Source: Lachnospiraceae bacterium KGMB03038
Lineage (GTDB): Bacteria; Bacillota; Clostridia; Lachnospirales; Lachnospiraceae
DNA: 64,000 bases
Assembly (NCBI GenBank): GCA_007361935.1
Contig: CP041667.1
Span: 908,001-972,000 of the forward strand
Direction of reading: 5' to 3'
The notes under the pieces are model-generated. The model made no database searches and was not told the origin of the DNA. It saw only the letters and a program-made list of their open reading frames with translations. The position numbers were made by a program, and so were the translations under genes. This document shows, piece by piece, positions 40,666-49,581 of this stretch. Within the stretch, counting starts at the first letter, position 1, and the number at the start of each line of letters is the position of its first letter.

Positions 40666-41574
40666 ATGAGGATAAGTACATTTGGATATTCGATGAAACA
40701 AGGAGTAAAGAACATAGGAAGAAACAAGATGTTTTCCATTGCTTCCATTGCGACGATGGCTGCTTGTATTTTCTTGTTCGGGCTTTTTTATTCCATCGTA
40801 CTCAATTTTAATTACATTGTAGCCAAGGCGGAAGAGAGTGTTGCGATCACCGTTTTCTTCGAGGAAGACACGACAGATGATCAGAAAGAAGAGATCGGGA
40901 ATCAGCTGGAAACGGCGGATGGTGTTTTAAGCGTGACATACGTAAGCGCGGACGAAGCCTGGGAAAGCTTCCAGGAAGATTATTTCGGAGGATCAGAAGA
41001 AGCGGCGGCGGGATTCGCTAACGACAATCCATTGGCTACTTCAGACAACTATGAAGTTTATATGGCGGACGTGTCCAAACAGGATGATGTGGTCGAGTTC
41101 GCGGAGAGCCTGGACGGCGTGCGGATGGTCAATAAATCAGATACTGTGGCAGATACGCTGACCAGTGTAAACAGGCTGGTGGGATACATATCCGCGGCGA
41201 TCATCCTGATCTTGCTGGTGGTATCTGTTTTCCTGATCAGCAATACCGTTACCATGGGTGTTACGGTAAGAAGAGAAGAGATCGCGATCATGAAATATAT
41301 AGGGGCCAAAGACGGGTTTGTCCGGGCGCCGTTCGTGTTCGAAGGCCTTCTGATCGGAGTCATCGGAGCGCTGATTCCGCTGGTGGCGCTGTATTTCATG
41401 TACGATAAGGCGGTACAGTATATTATGACCAGGTTCAGTCTTTTGAACAATATTATCGATTTCCTGCCGGTTACAACTGTATATAGAACGCTTCTTCCGG
41501 TAGGCATCGCGCTGGGAGTCGGAATTGGATTCCTGGGAAGTTTCCTGACGATCAGAAAGCATTTAAGAGTATAA
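40666..41574 (+). CDS. ftsX: Cell division protein FtsX
   Basis: A 302-residue membrane protein: one segment near residues 22-44, an extracellular loop of about 120 residues (with EDTTDDQKEEIGN and an acidic stretch through DQDDVVEFAESL), and three segments in the C-terminal third (about 170-195, 225-250, 270-292). The loop binds and activates a peptidoglycan hydrolase; the M23 protein encoded next is the likely client. ATG 40666 abuts the ftsE stop. Confidence 0.93.
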   Translation: MRISTFGYSMKQGVKNIGRNKMFSIASIATMAACIFLFGLFYSIVLNFNYIVAKAEESVAITVFFEEDTTDDQKEEIGNQLETADGVLSVTYVSADEAWESFQEDYFGGSEEAAAGFANDNPLATSDNYEVYMADVSKQDDVVEFAESLDGVRMVNKSDTVADTLTSVNRLVGYISAAIILILLVVSVFLISNTVTMGVTVRREEIAIMKYIGAKDGFVRAPFVFEGLLIGVIGALIPLVALYFMYDKAVQYIMTRFSLLNNIIDFLPVTTVYRTLLPVGIALGVGIGFLGSFLTIRKHLRV

Positions 41575-41608
41575 GTTTCAGGGGAAAATTATATAGGGGG
41601 TACATAAG

Positions 41609-42694
41609 ATGCGAGGAAAGAAGATCATCAGTATTTTATGCGTATTGTCTCTGTGCTTTGGGATGACGTTCCAGGTACAGGCGACAGGTCTCCAAGAGAA
41701 GAGGGAGCAGCTTAACGATCTGGAGAAGGAAAAGGCCGCCGCTGAGCAGGAGAAGGCAGACCTTTCAAAACAGCTTGAGACGGTCGTGGCTGAAATGGAG
41801 ACCATGAAAGGTGAGATCGAGAAGAAAGAAGCGGAGATCACCGTCAAGGAGGAAGAACTGATCCAGGCTCAGATTGATGAGAACGATCAATATGAGAGTA
41901 TGAAAAAGCGGATCAAATACATGTATGAAAACGGCAGCAGCCAGTTTATCGAGGTGCTGTGCGAGGCTAAAGATATTACAGATTTTCTGAACAAGGCGGA
42001 ATATATTTCAAATATTTCGGATTACGACAGAGATATGCTCAAACAGTTCCAGGATATTGTGGCCGAGGTGGAAGCGCAGGAAAAACAGCTTCAGGCAGAA
42101 TACGATGAGATGGAACAGATGCAGAATGATCTGATCGAGAAACAAAGCTCTATTGAATCCTTGATCGATGCGAAAGATACCGAGATCGGGGAGATGTCGG
42201 ATCAGCTTGCGGAATTGAAGGAAGCTGTGGCTACGGCGGAGCGGAAGCAGCAGGAGCGGGCTTCTTCTTATTCCAACAGCGCGGGGGCGTCCGTGGTGAC
42301 GGGGAATGGGACTTTTACACATCCATGCCCTGGCTATACAAGAATCTCCAGCTATTTTGGATGGAGAGAGCAGCCGCTGCCGGGAGCCAGTACGAACCAC
42401 AAAGGCATGGATTTTGCGGCGCCTACTGGAACGCCGATCTACGCGGCCGCGGGAGGCACGGTTACCTCAGCGGGGTACAGCGGCAATGCCGGGAATCTGA
42501 TCATCATCAATCATGGAAATGGCCTGCAGACTTACTATATGCACTGCCATCAGATTTATGTCCGGGCAGGGCAGAAGGTGAGCAAGGGACAGAATATTGC
42601 GATCGTGGGTACGACAGGAAACTCGACGGGGCCGCATCTGCATTTCCAGGTAATGTCCGGCGGGACGCCTGTGAATCCACAGAATTATTTGTAG
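41609..42694 (+). CDS. PcsB/EnvC-like M23 murein hydrolase with coiled coil
   Basis: A 361-residue secreted protein. Signal peptide (about residues 1-26, LCVLSLCFGMTFQVQATG), a long coiled coil (about 27-225, EKRE, DLEKEK, EKADLSKQLE, KQLQAEYDEME), a Ser/Gly-rich linker, then an M23/LytM peptidase domain (about 240-361) with Zn ligands in NHKGMDFA and GPHLHFQV and the full FGWRxxP start. The coiled coil is typical of FtsX-controlled hydrolases: Streptococcus PcsB and Bacillus CwlO use a CHAP or NlpC/P60 catalytic part, whereas here it is LytM as in EnvC, but with all catalytic residues, so it is probably active itself. It follows ftsX after 34 bases. Confidence 0.9.
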   Translation: MRGKKIISILCVLSLCFGMTFQVQATGLQEKREQLNDLEKEKAAAEQEKADLSKQLETVVAEMETMKGEIEKKEAEITVKEEELIQAQIDENDQYESMKKRIKYMYENGSSQFIEVLCEAKDITDFLNKAEYISNISDYDRDMLKQFQDIVAEVEAQEKQLQAEYDEMEQMQNDLIEKQSSIESLIDAKDTEIGEMSDQLAELKEAVATAERKQQERASSYSNSAGASVVTGNGTFTHPCPGYTRISSYFGWREQPLPGASTNHKGMDFAAPTGTPIYAAAGGTVTSAGYSGNAGNLIIINHGNGLQTYYMHCHQIYVRAGQKVSKGQNIAIVGTTGNSTGPHLHFQVMSGGTPVNPQNYL

Positions 42695-42710
42695 ATAGGA
42701 CTGAACAGAT

Positions 42711-43889
42711 ATGAAATATCAAAAGAGATTTTGGCAGGGGGCGCTGTGCGGCGCCCTTGCTGTATTGCTGGGAGCAGGGCTGGTGTCCTGTGCCGGAAGA
42801 TTCCCCTTTGGCGGGGGAGATACGGTCTCTGATGTGACGGAGGAAAAGCTTTCCCAGATCCAGGCGCTGATCCAGGAGGAATATCTGGGCGAAGTGGACG
42901 AAGAAGCATTGCAGACGGGATTGTGCCAAGGCTATGTAAATGCCCTGGAAGACCCTTATTCTGTATATTACGATGAAGAACAGACTACTGCTTTGATGGA
43001 ATCTACTCAGGGAGAATACGGAGGGATTGGAGTGGTCCTGACACAGAATCTGGAGACAGGGATCACAGAGGCATCCAGCGTATATGAGGATTCTCCGGCA
43101 ATGGAAGCCGGGATGCAGGATGGAGACGTGATCTATAAAGTGGACGGGGAAGATATGTCCGGTAAAGATTTGGAAGAGATCTCCGGAAGCATCAAAGGAG
43201 AAAAGGGAACCGCTGTCGAGATCACTGTCCTTCGGGGAGAAGATCAAGAGGAGATTACTCTTACGGTCACCAGGGATACTATACAGGCGGAAACTGTAGA
43301 ATCCCGCATGTTGGGAGACGGCGTGGGATATCTTGCTGTCAGTGAATTTGACGATGTGACATTTGACCAGTATCAGGGAGCCATGACAGAGCTGGAAGCA
43401 GAAGGCATGGAAGGTTTGATCGTGGATCTGAGGGGAAATCCGGGAGGAAACCTGGATACCGTCTGCCAGATCCTGGACCTTATGCTTCCGGAGGGGTTGA
43501 TCGTGTATACAGAAGATAAGGATGGCAACCGGCAGGAGTCTACTTCGGATGGGGAGCATAAGATCGATATGCCGCTGGTAGTGTTAGTAGATGGAAACAG
43601 CGCCAGCGCGGCGGAGATTTATGCGGGAGCCATTCAGGATCATGGAATCGGCAAGATCGTGGGAACCCAGACTTATGGGAAAGGCGTGGTTCAGTCTATC
43701 TATGATCTGGGTGACGGAACCAGCTTGAAACTGACGGTGGCAGAATACTTTACGCCTAACGGAAGGAGCATTGACGGGGAAGGGATCACTCCGGATGTGG
43801 AAGTGGAATATCAGCCGGATGAAAAGAACCCAGAGGCGGATAACCAACTGGACCGGGCAGTTGAAGTCCTGCAGGAAGAGATGAAATAG
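42711..43889 (+). CDS. S41-family carboxyl-terminal protease (CtpA-like)
   Basis: A 392-residue serine protease with a lipoprotein signal (GLVSCAG, lipid Cys27), a PDZ domain (about 100-185, GGIGVVLTQNLETGITEASSVYEDSPAMEAGMQDGDVIYKV), and the S41 catalytic domain: VDGNSASAAEIYAGAIQDHGIG with the nucleophile Ser in GNSASAAE, followed by the catalytic Lys in TYGKGVVQSIY. It follows the PcsB-like gene after 16 bases; in Gram-positives such CtpB-type enzymes act on division or sporulation regulators. Confidence 0.9.
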   Translation: MKYQKRFWQGALCGALAVLLGAGLVSCAGRFPFGGGDTVSDVTEEKLSQIQALIQEEYLGEVDEEALQTGLCQGYVNALEDPYSVYYDEEQTTALMESTQGEYGGIGVVLTQNLETGITEASSVYEDSPAMEAGMQDGDVIYKVDGEDMSGKDLEEISGSIKGEKGTAVEITVLRGEDQEEITLTVTRDTIQAETVESRMLGDGVGYLAVSEFDDVTFDQYQGAMTELEAEGMEGLIVDLRGNPGGNLDTVCQILDLMLPEGLIVYTEDKDGNRQESTSDGEHKIDMPLVVLVDGNSASAAEIYAGAIQDHGIGKIVGTQTYGKGVVQSIYDLGDGTSLKLTVAEYFTPNGRSIDGEGITPDVEVEYQPDEKNPEADNQLDRAVEVLQEEMK

Positions 43890-43910
43890 CAAAAATATAG
43901 TGAGGGATGA

Positions 43911-43944
43911 AAAGGGAATGTCAAAAGGGGCATTCCTTTTTTTT
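43911..43944 (+). terminator. Terminator of the ftsEX operon
   Basis: AAGGGAATG (43912-43920) pairs with CATTCCTTT (from 43931), then a run of T. Confidence 0.8.
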
Positions 43945-44016
43945 AGGCCATATGATAAAATAGAAAAGAATATGGAATGATAAAATGCCCTTATTGTTGG
44001 GCGGAAAGGGAAGTAT

Positions 44017-45303
44017 ATGCGGACGATCATTCAAAACGGATGGGTAGTGGATCCACTTTCCAGAACAGTGGAGCAATCAGATGTTCTGATCGAAAACGGC
44101 AGGATTCAAAAAATAGAAAAAGAGATCCAAGAGAAAGGCGGCAAGATCCTGAAAGCCGACGGCTGCTATGTGATGCCAGGATTTATCGATCTCCACGTGC
44201 ATCTGCGGGATCCGGGACAGGAATATAAAGAAACTCTGGGAACCGGAGGAAAAGCGGCGGTAAAAGGCGGGGTAACCGCTCTCTGCGCTATGCCTAACAC
44301 ACGTCCCCCTATCGATGATGGGGAGAAATACAAAGCCGTTCAAGAACGGGCAAAAGAAGAGTCGCCGGCCCGCGTCTTTCAGTTGGGGGCAGTGACCAAA
44401 GGACAAAAAGGAGAAGAGCTGGCAGATATTAAAGGAATGGCTGAGGCTGGCTGCGTGGGGATCAGCGAGGACGGCAAGTCTGTCATGAACGCGTCTCTCT
44501 ATCGGAAGGGAATGAAGCTGGCAAAAGAGTGCGGAATGACTGTATTCGCTCATTGTGAAGATATCCATATGGTAGAAGGCGGCGTCATGAACGCTGATGA
44601 AAACGCCGGGCGGCTGGGAATGAAAGGGATCACCAATTCTGTAGAAGACGTGATCGTCGCAAGAGATATCCTGCTGGCAAAAGAGACAGGGGTAAAACTG
44701 CATCTGTGCCACTGCTCCACCGCGGACAGCGTTAAGATGGTAGAAGAGGCTAAAAAAGCCGGCCTTCCGGTAACTGCTGAAGTGTGTCCCCATCATTTTA
44801 TCCTGACCTCTGACGATATCCCTGGAGACGACGGAAATTATAAGATGAATCCGCCATTAAGGAGCAGGGAGGATGTCGAAGAACTGCGAAGAGGGCTGAA
44901 GGAAGGGATCATGGATGTGATCGCCACAGACCACGCCCCTCATGGCGAAGAAGAGAAGAATCAGTCTATGAAGAAGGCGCCGTTTGGGATCGTGGGATTG
45001 GAGACGTCGGCGGCTCTTACCTATACGGAACTGGTGAAAACAGGCATCTTGAGCATTGTGGATATGGCGGATAAGATGAGTTTCCAGCCGGCCAAGATCC
45101 TGGGATTGGCAGAGCAGGGAAGCGTCACGGAAGGAAAGATCGCGGATCTTGTGATCTTTGACCCGGAAAAAGAGTATGAGATCGACCGGGAAACCTTTGT
45201 GTCTAAGGGAAAGAATACGCCGTTCCATGGCCGAAAAGTCTGGGGAGAAGTGAAATACACCCTGGTTGGCGGCCGTGTAGTATACGAAAATGGGCAAATT
45301 TAG
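44017..45303 (+). CDS. pyrC: Dihydroorotase
   Basis: A 428-residue class I dihydroorotase (third step of pyrimidine synthesis). Zn ligands: HVHLRDPG (His pair at about 60), HCED, CHCSTAD, and ATDHAPHGEEEK (Asp), all present; the length fits. It makes dihydroorotate from carbamoyl-aspartate; carA, carB and pyrB are not in the window. ATG 44017 follows GGAAAGGGAAG. The gap to pyrF is 31 bases. A terminator separates it from the division genes. Confidence 0.94.
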   Translation: MRTIIQNGWVVDPLSRTVEQSDVLIENGRIQKIEKEIQEKGGKILKADGCYVMPGFIDLHVHLRDPGQEYKETLGTGGKAAVKGGVTALCAMPNTRPPIDDGEKYKAVQERAKEESPARVFQLGAVTKGQKGEELADIKGMAEAGCVGISEDGKSVMNASLYRKGMKLAKECGMTVFAHCEDIHMVEGGVMNADENAGRLGMKGITNSVEDVIVARDILLAKETGVKLHLCHCSTADSVKMVEEAKKAGLPVTAEVCPHHFILTSDDIPGDDGNYKMNPPLRSREDVEELRRGLKEGIMDVIATDHAPHGEEEKNQSMKKAPFGIVGLETSAALTYTELVKTGILSIVDMADKMSFQPAKILGLAEQGSVTEGKIADLVIFDPEKEYEIDRETFVSKGKNTPFHGRKVWGEVKYTLVGGRVVYENGQI

Positions 45304-45334
45304 AAAGTGATAAAAAGAGCAGGAGGAAAAAGAA

Positions 45335-46264
45335 TTGATCAATCGATTAGTGGAAAATATAAAAAAGACAAATGCGCCGATCGTGGTGGGATTAGACCCG
45401 ATGCTGAAATATGTGCCGGAGCGGGTGCAGAAAAAAGCGTTCGCTGAATATGGAGAGACATTAGAAGGAGCGGCTGAAGCAGTCTGGCAGTTTAATAAAG
45501 AGATCGTGGACAAGACCTGGGATCTGATCCCGGCGGTGAAGCCGCAGATCGCCATGTATGAACAATTTGGGATCCCAGGGCTTGCGGCCTTTAAGAAGAC
45601 GGTGGACTACTGCCGGGAGAAAGGGCTGGCAGTGATCGGAGACATTAAGAGAGGGGATATCGGCTCTACATCGGCGGCTTATGCCGCGGGGCACTTAGGA
45701 CGTGTCAATGTGGGAAGCAAGACCTATGTGCCCTTTGGGGAAGATTTTGTGACAGTCAATCCCTATCTTGGCTCAGACGGGGTCAATCCATTCCTGGATG
45801 TATGCAGAGAAGAGAAGAAAGGGATTTTTGTCCTTGTCAAAACGTCCAATCCATCCAGCGGAGAATTCCAGGACCAGAAGATTGACGGAAGACCGCTCTA
45901 TGAGCTGGTAGGAGAGAAGGTGGCAGCCTGGGGAGAAGACCTGATGGGGAAGGATTACAGCTATGTAGGCGCTGTAGTGGGCGCTACCTATCCGGAGATG
46001 GGGAAAGTGCTGCGCAAACTCATGCCCAAAGCCTATATTCTGGTGCCGGGATACGGCGCCCAGGGCGGAAAGGGAAAAGACCTGGTACATTTCTTCAATG
46101 AGGATGGACTGGGAGCCATCATCAATTCTTCCAGAGGCATCATCGCAGCCTGGCAGCAGGAGAAATATGCTTCCTTTGGAGCGGAACATTATGGAGAGGC
46201 GGCCAGAGAAGCGGTATTGGATATGAGGAAAGATATCCAGGAAGCTCTGGAAGGCCAAAGATAG
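45335..46264 (+). CDS. pyrF: Orotidine 5'-phosphate decarboxylase (type 2)
   Basis: A 309-residue enzyme of the long PyrF form (TIGR02127), last step to UMP. Catalytic Lys and Asp are in VIGDIKRGDIG, preceded by VVGLDPMLKY and followed by VNPYLGSDGVNPF. TTG is the start codon, placed by AGGAGGAAAAA six bases before. The gap to pyrK is 35 bases. Confidence 0.93.
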   Translation: MINRLVENIKKTNAPIVVGLDPMLKYVPERVQKKAFAEYGETLEGAAEAVWQFNKEIVDKTWDLIPAVKPQIAMYEQFGIPGLAAFKKTVDYCREKGLAVIGDIKRGDIGSTSAAYAAGHLGRVNVGSKTYVPFGEDFVTVNPYLGSDGVNPFLDVCREEKKGIFVLVKTSNPSSGEFQDQKIDGRPLYELVGEKVAAWGEDLMGKDYSYVGAVVGATYPEMGKVLRKLMPKAYILVPGYGAQGGKGKDLVHFFNEDGLGAIINSSRGIIAAWQQEKYASFGAEHYGEAAREAVLDMRKDIQEALEGQR

Positions 46265-46299
46265 GAATAGAAGAGAAGCAAAAGCGAGGAAAAGCGGTT

Positions 46300-47076
46300 A
46301 TGAGTAAATATAAAGAACATGCCCTGGTCTGTTCCCAGGAGCAGATCGGGACAGATATCTGGAGCCTGTGGATCCAGACGGGAAATATTGCAAGAGAAGC
46401 GGGACCGGGCCAGTTTCTGTCCGTTTATACCGGAGACGGGACCAAATTACTGCCGCGTCCCATCAGTATCTGTGAGATCGACCGGGAAAGAAACCGGATC
46501 CGCCTGGTATACCGGGTAACAGGTCCGGGTACTGGAACCGAGCAGTTCTCAAGAATGAAAGCGGGAGATATTCTTGAGGTAATGGGACCGTTGGGAAATG
46601 GATTCCCTACAGATTTCAAGGGAACGGTATTCCTGGTAGGCGGAGGCATTGGGATTCCGCCAATGCTGGAATTGGCGAAGGAGATTTCCGCAGACAAGAA
46701 AATTATCTTAGGCTACCGAGATGAGCAGTATCTGGCCGAGGAATTAAAGGCCTGCGGAGAGGTGTATATAGCTACGGAAGACGGCAGCGCGGGAACAAGA
46801 GGAAATGTGCTGGATGCCATCCGGGAAGGCGGCCTGGACGCGGACGTGATCTGCGCCTGCGGGCCTACGCCAATGCTGCGTGCTTTGAAAGAGTATGCCG
46901 CGGAAAAAAATATATTATGCTATCTTTCCTTGGAAGAGCGGATGGCCTGTGGGATCGGCGCCTGTCTGGGATGTGTCTGCCAGTCCACGGAAGTGGACGG
47001 CCACAGCAATGTCCGCAATAAGCGGGTCTGCAAAGACGGTCCGGTATTCCTGTCAACGGAGGTGGAGTTATCATGA
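46300..47076 (+). CDS. pyrK: Dihydroorotate dehydrogenase electron-transfer subunit
   Basis: A 258-residue FAD/2Fe-2S flavoprotein that links PyrD to NAD. FAD-binding PRPISI (about 48-53), NAD-binding VFLVGGGIGIPPMLEL, and the C-terminal Cys set EERMACGIGACLGCVCQS with a further Cys downstream (about 220-250) are present. It starts after GCGAGGAAAAGCGGTT and overlaps pyrD by 4 bases. Confidence 0.94.
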   Translation: MSKYKEHALVCSQEQIGTDIWSLWIQTGNIAREAGPGQFLSVYTGDGTKLLPRPISICEIDRERNRIRLVYRVTGPGTGTEQFSRMKAGDILEVMGPLGNGFPTDFKGTVFLVGGGIGIPPMLELAKEISADKKIILGYRDEQYLAEELKACGEVYIATEDGSAGTRGNVLDAIREGGLDADVICACGPTPMLRALKEYAAEKNILCYLSLEERMACGIGACLGCVCQSTEVDGHSNVRNKRVCKDGPVFLSTEVELS

Positions 47077-47975
47077 ATACAAAGGTAAAGATTGCGGGTG
47101 TGGAGCTGAAAAACCCGGTTATGACGGCCTCCGGGACTTTTGGGTCAGGCGAGGAATACAGCGAGTTTGTAGACTTGAACAAGCTGGGAGCGGTGGTGAC
47201 CAAAGGAGTCGCCAATGTGCCCTGGGAGGGGAATCCAACGCCCAGGATCGCCGAGACCAGCAGCGGGATGCTCAATGCCATCGGACTGCAGAATCCGGGA
47301 GTAGATGTGTTTTGTAAAAGAGATCTGCCATTTCTGCAGAAGTTTGATACGAAGATCATTGTGAATGTCTGTGGCCATGCGCCGGAGGAGTATCTGGAAG
47401 TTGCAGAACGCTTATCGGAGGAGAAGATCGATCTGATGGAGATCAATATTTCCTGCCCGAATGTAAACGCGGGATTTCTGGCCTTTGGACAGGATGCTTC
47501 CCATGTTGAGAAACTGACGGCGCAGATCAAACGGATCGCCGCACATCCGGTGATCATGAAGCTGACCCCAAATGTAACAGATATTACAGAGATCGCCAAA
47601 GCGGCGGAAGCGGGAGGGGCAGACGCGGTCTCTCTGATCAATACGCTGACAGGAATGAAGATCGATGTAAACCGAAGGACATTTGCTCTGGCAAACCGGA
47701 CGGGAGGATTGTCCGGCCCGGCGATCAAGCCCGTGGCCGTTCGTATGGTTTATCAGGCTGCCCGCGCGGTAAAGATCCCTGTGATCGGAATGGGGGGCAT
47801 TGCCAGCACAGAAGATGCGCTGGAGTTTATCCTGGCAGGGGCCACAGCCGTAGCCGTCGGGACCGCGAATTTCAGGAATCCCCGCATAGCGGAGGAAATC
47901 GCGGATGGCATAAAAACATATATGGAACACGCAAAAATTGACGATATCCAGGAATTGATCGGAGGTGTAAGATAA
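47073..47975 (+). CDS. pyrD: Dihydroorotate dehydrogenase B, catalytic subunit
   Basis: A 300-residue class 1B dihydroorotate dehydrogenase. FMN barrel with NPVMTASGTFGSGEEY at the start, the catalytic Cys in EINISCPNVNAG, the IMKLTPNVTD strand and the phosphate-binding IGMGGIASTEDALEFILAGATAVAVG end. Its ATG is within the end of pyrK. The stop lies one base before a short ORF with its own Shine-Dalgarno sequence. Confidence 0.95.
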   Translation: MNTKVKIAGVELKNPVMTASGTFGSGEEYSEFVDLNKLGAVVTKGVANVPWEGNPTPRIAETSSGMLNAIGLQNPGVDVFCKRDLPFLQKFDTKIIVNVCGHAPEEYLEVAERLSEEKIDLMEINISCPNVNAGFLAFGQDASHVEKLTAQIKRIAAHPVIMKLTPNVTDITEIAKAAEAGGADAVSLINTLTGMKIDVNRRTFALANRTGGLSGPAIKPVAVRMVYQAARAVKIPVIGMGGIASTEDALEFILAGATAVAVGTANFRNPRIAEEIADGIKTYMEHAKIDDIQELIGGVR

Positions 47976-48014
47976 ATGGCTGGATGTGGAACATGTACAC
48001 AAAGAAACGGCTAA
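47976..48014 (+). CDS. 12-codon mini-ORF between pyrD and the DUF1538 gene
   Basis: ATG 47976 immediately follows the pyrD stop and is preceded by GGAGGTG (47961-47967) at the ideal spacing. It codes for MAGCGTCTQRNG and stops at 48012-48014. The stop is in frame with the DUF1538 gene that follows, so one TAA separates the two. It could be a leader peptide, a relic of a longer N-terminus, or a non-functional chance ORF. Confidence 0.4.
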   Translation: MAGCGTCTQRNG

Positions 48015-48032
48015 AAAGAAGGGAGAATTCTT

Positions 48033-49571
48033 CTGTTTATCGATTTTTACAGAAACAAGTTTAAAGAAAAGTTAAAGGAAGCCCTGATCGCGGTGCTTCC
48101 TACCATTGGAATCGTATTATTATTAAGTTTTACGATCGCGCCGATCCCGCCGAGCATCCTGCTTTTATTCCTTTTTGGGGCGGTACTCTTGGTGATCGGA
48201 ATGATGTTTTTTACCCTGGGAGCGGAACTGGCGATGACGCCTATTGGCGAGAAGATCGGAACAAGGATCGCTCATTCCAGGAAACTGGGCGTTGTTTTGC
48301 TGCTGTGTTTCATCCTGGGGTTCATTATTACCATATCTGAGCCGGATCTGCAGGTTCTGGCAGAACAGGTACCGTCGGTCCCCAATCTTACATTGATCTT
48401 GGCGGTGGCTGCAGGCGTAGGATTATTTCTGATGATAGCGATGCTGCGAATGTTATTTTCCAGAACATTGCGCTCACTATTGATCTTATTCTATCTGTTG
48501 GTATTCGGGCTGGCTTTTTTCGTGCCAGATGATTTCCTTGCGGTTGCGTTTGATTCCGGAGGTGTGACCACCGGGCCAATGACGGTACCCTTTATCATGG
48601 CCCTGGGCGTTGGTTTTGCCGCGGTTCGAAGTGATAAACACGCAGAGGACGATAGTTTCGGACTGGTAGCTCTCTGCTCTATTGGACCGATTATGGCGGT
48701 TTTGATCCTGGGATTTTTGTACCGGCCGGAGGATACAGCATATACGCCGTCTGAACTTCCGGTGATCCAAGATTCTGTTGAACTTTGGAGATGTTTTGCG
48801 GAAGGACTGCCGAAATATATCATGGAGATCGCGGTCTCTCTTCTGCCGATCGTGATATTTTTCGCTGTTTTCCAGGTGATCTCTTTGAAAATAAAGAAGA
48901 AGCCGCTCCTAAAGATCATAATCGGAATGGTCTACACCTATATCGGACTGGTGCTTTTCCTGACGGGAGTAAATGTAGGATTCATGCCTGCCGGAAATTA
49001 TCTTGGCGAGACGATCGCGGGACTTTCCTACCGCTGGATCTTGATCCCTATCGGAATGATCATTGGATTCTTTATTGTAAAAGCGGAGCCGGCGGTTTAC
49101 GTGTTAAAAGAGCAGGTGGAAGAAATCACTTCCGGGGCGATCCCTGGACAAGCAATGGCGCTGAGCCTGTCGCTTGGAGTTTCTGCCTCTATTGGCCTGG
49201 CCATGATCCGTGTGCTGACAGGGATCTCTATTTTCTGGTTTATCCTGCCAGGCTACGTCATTGCCTTATGTCTTTCCTTTTTTGTCCCGAAGATTTTTAC
49301 AGCAATCGCGTTTGACTCCGGCGGTGTTGCCTCAGGTCCTATGACGGCCACGTTCCTTTTGCCTTTTGCTATGGGAGCGTGCCAGGCGGCAGGAGGAAAT
49401 ATTGTGCAGGATGCGTTTGGAGTTGTGGCAATGGTGGCGATGACGCCGCTGATCACCATCCAGGTCATGGGAGTGATCTACAAATACCGGTTTGCTCATG
49501 CAGAAGCGGCAGAGGCCGCGGCAGTATCCTATCTGGATGCCTGGGCAGACGACGATATCATAGAGTTATAG
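48033..49571 (+). CDS. DUF1538 polytopic membrane protein
   Basis: A 512-residue (from CTG 48033) or 492-residue (from GTG 48093) protein with about twelve to fourteen membrane segments in two repeats: FDSGGVTTGPMTVPFIMALGVGF and FDSGGVASGPMTATFLLPFAMG match each other, an inside duplication. It is the DUF1538 family of unknown transport function. The family core (FKEKLKEALIAVLPTIGIVLLL) begins upstream of GTG 48093, and the only codon with a Shine-Dalgarno sequence (AAGGGAG, 48019-48025) is CTG 48033, so I use that start with caution. Directly downstream is a tandem PII-like protein, which recalls the AmtB-GlnK pair. Confidence 0.78.
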   Translation: MFIDFYRNKFKEKLKEALIAVLPTIGIVLLLSFTIAPIPPSILLLFLFGAVLLVIGMMFFTLGAELAMTPIGEKIGTRIAHSRKLGVVLLLCFILGFIITISEPDLQVLAEQVPSVPNLTLILAVAAGVGLFLMIAMLRMLFSRTLRSLLILFYLLVFGLAFFVPDDFLAVAFDSGGVTTGPMTVPFIMALGVGFAAVRSDKHAEDDSFGLVALCSIGPIMAVLILGFLYRPEDTAYTPSELPVIQDSVELWRCFAEGLPKYIMEIAVSLLPIVIFFAVFQVISLKIKKKPLLKIIIGMVYTYIGLVLFLTGVNVGFMPAGNYLGETIAGLSYRWILIPIGMIIGFFIVKAEPAVYVLKEQVEEITSGAIPGQAMALSLSLGVSASIGLAMIRVLTGISIFWFILPGYVIALCLSFFVPKIFTAIAFDSGGVASGPMTATFLLPFAMGACQAAGGNIVQDAFGVVAMVAMTPLITIQVMGVIYKYRFAHAEAAEAAAVSYLDAWADDDIIEL

Positions 49572-49581
49572 GAGGAAGGCC

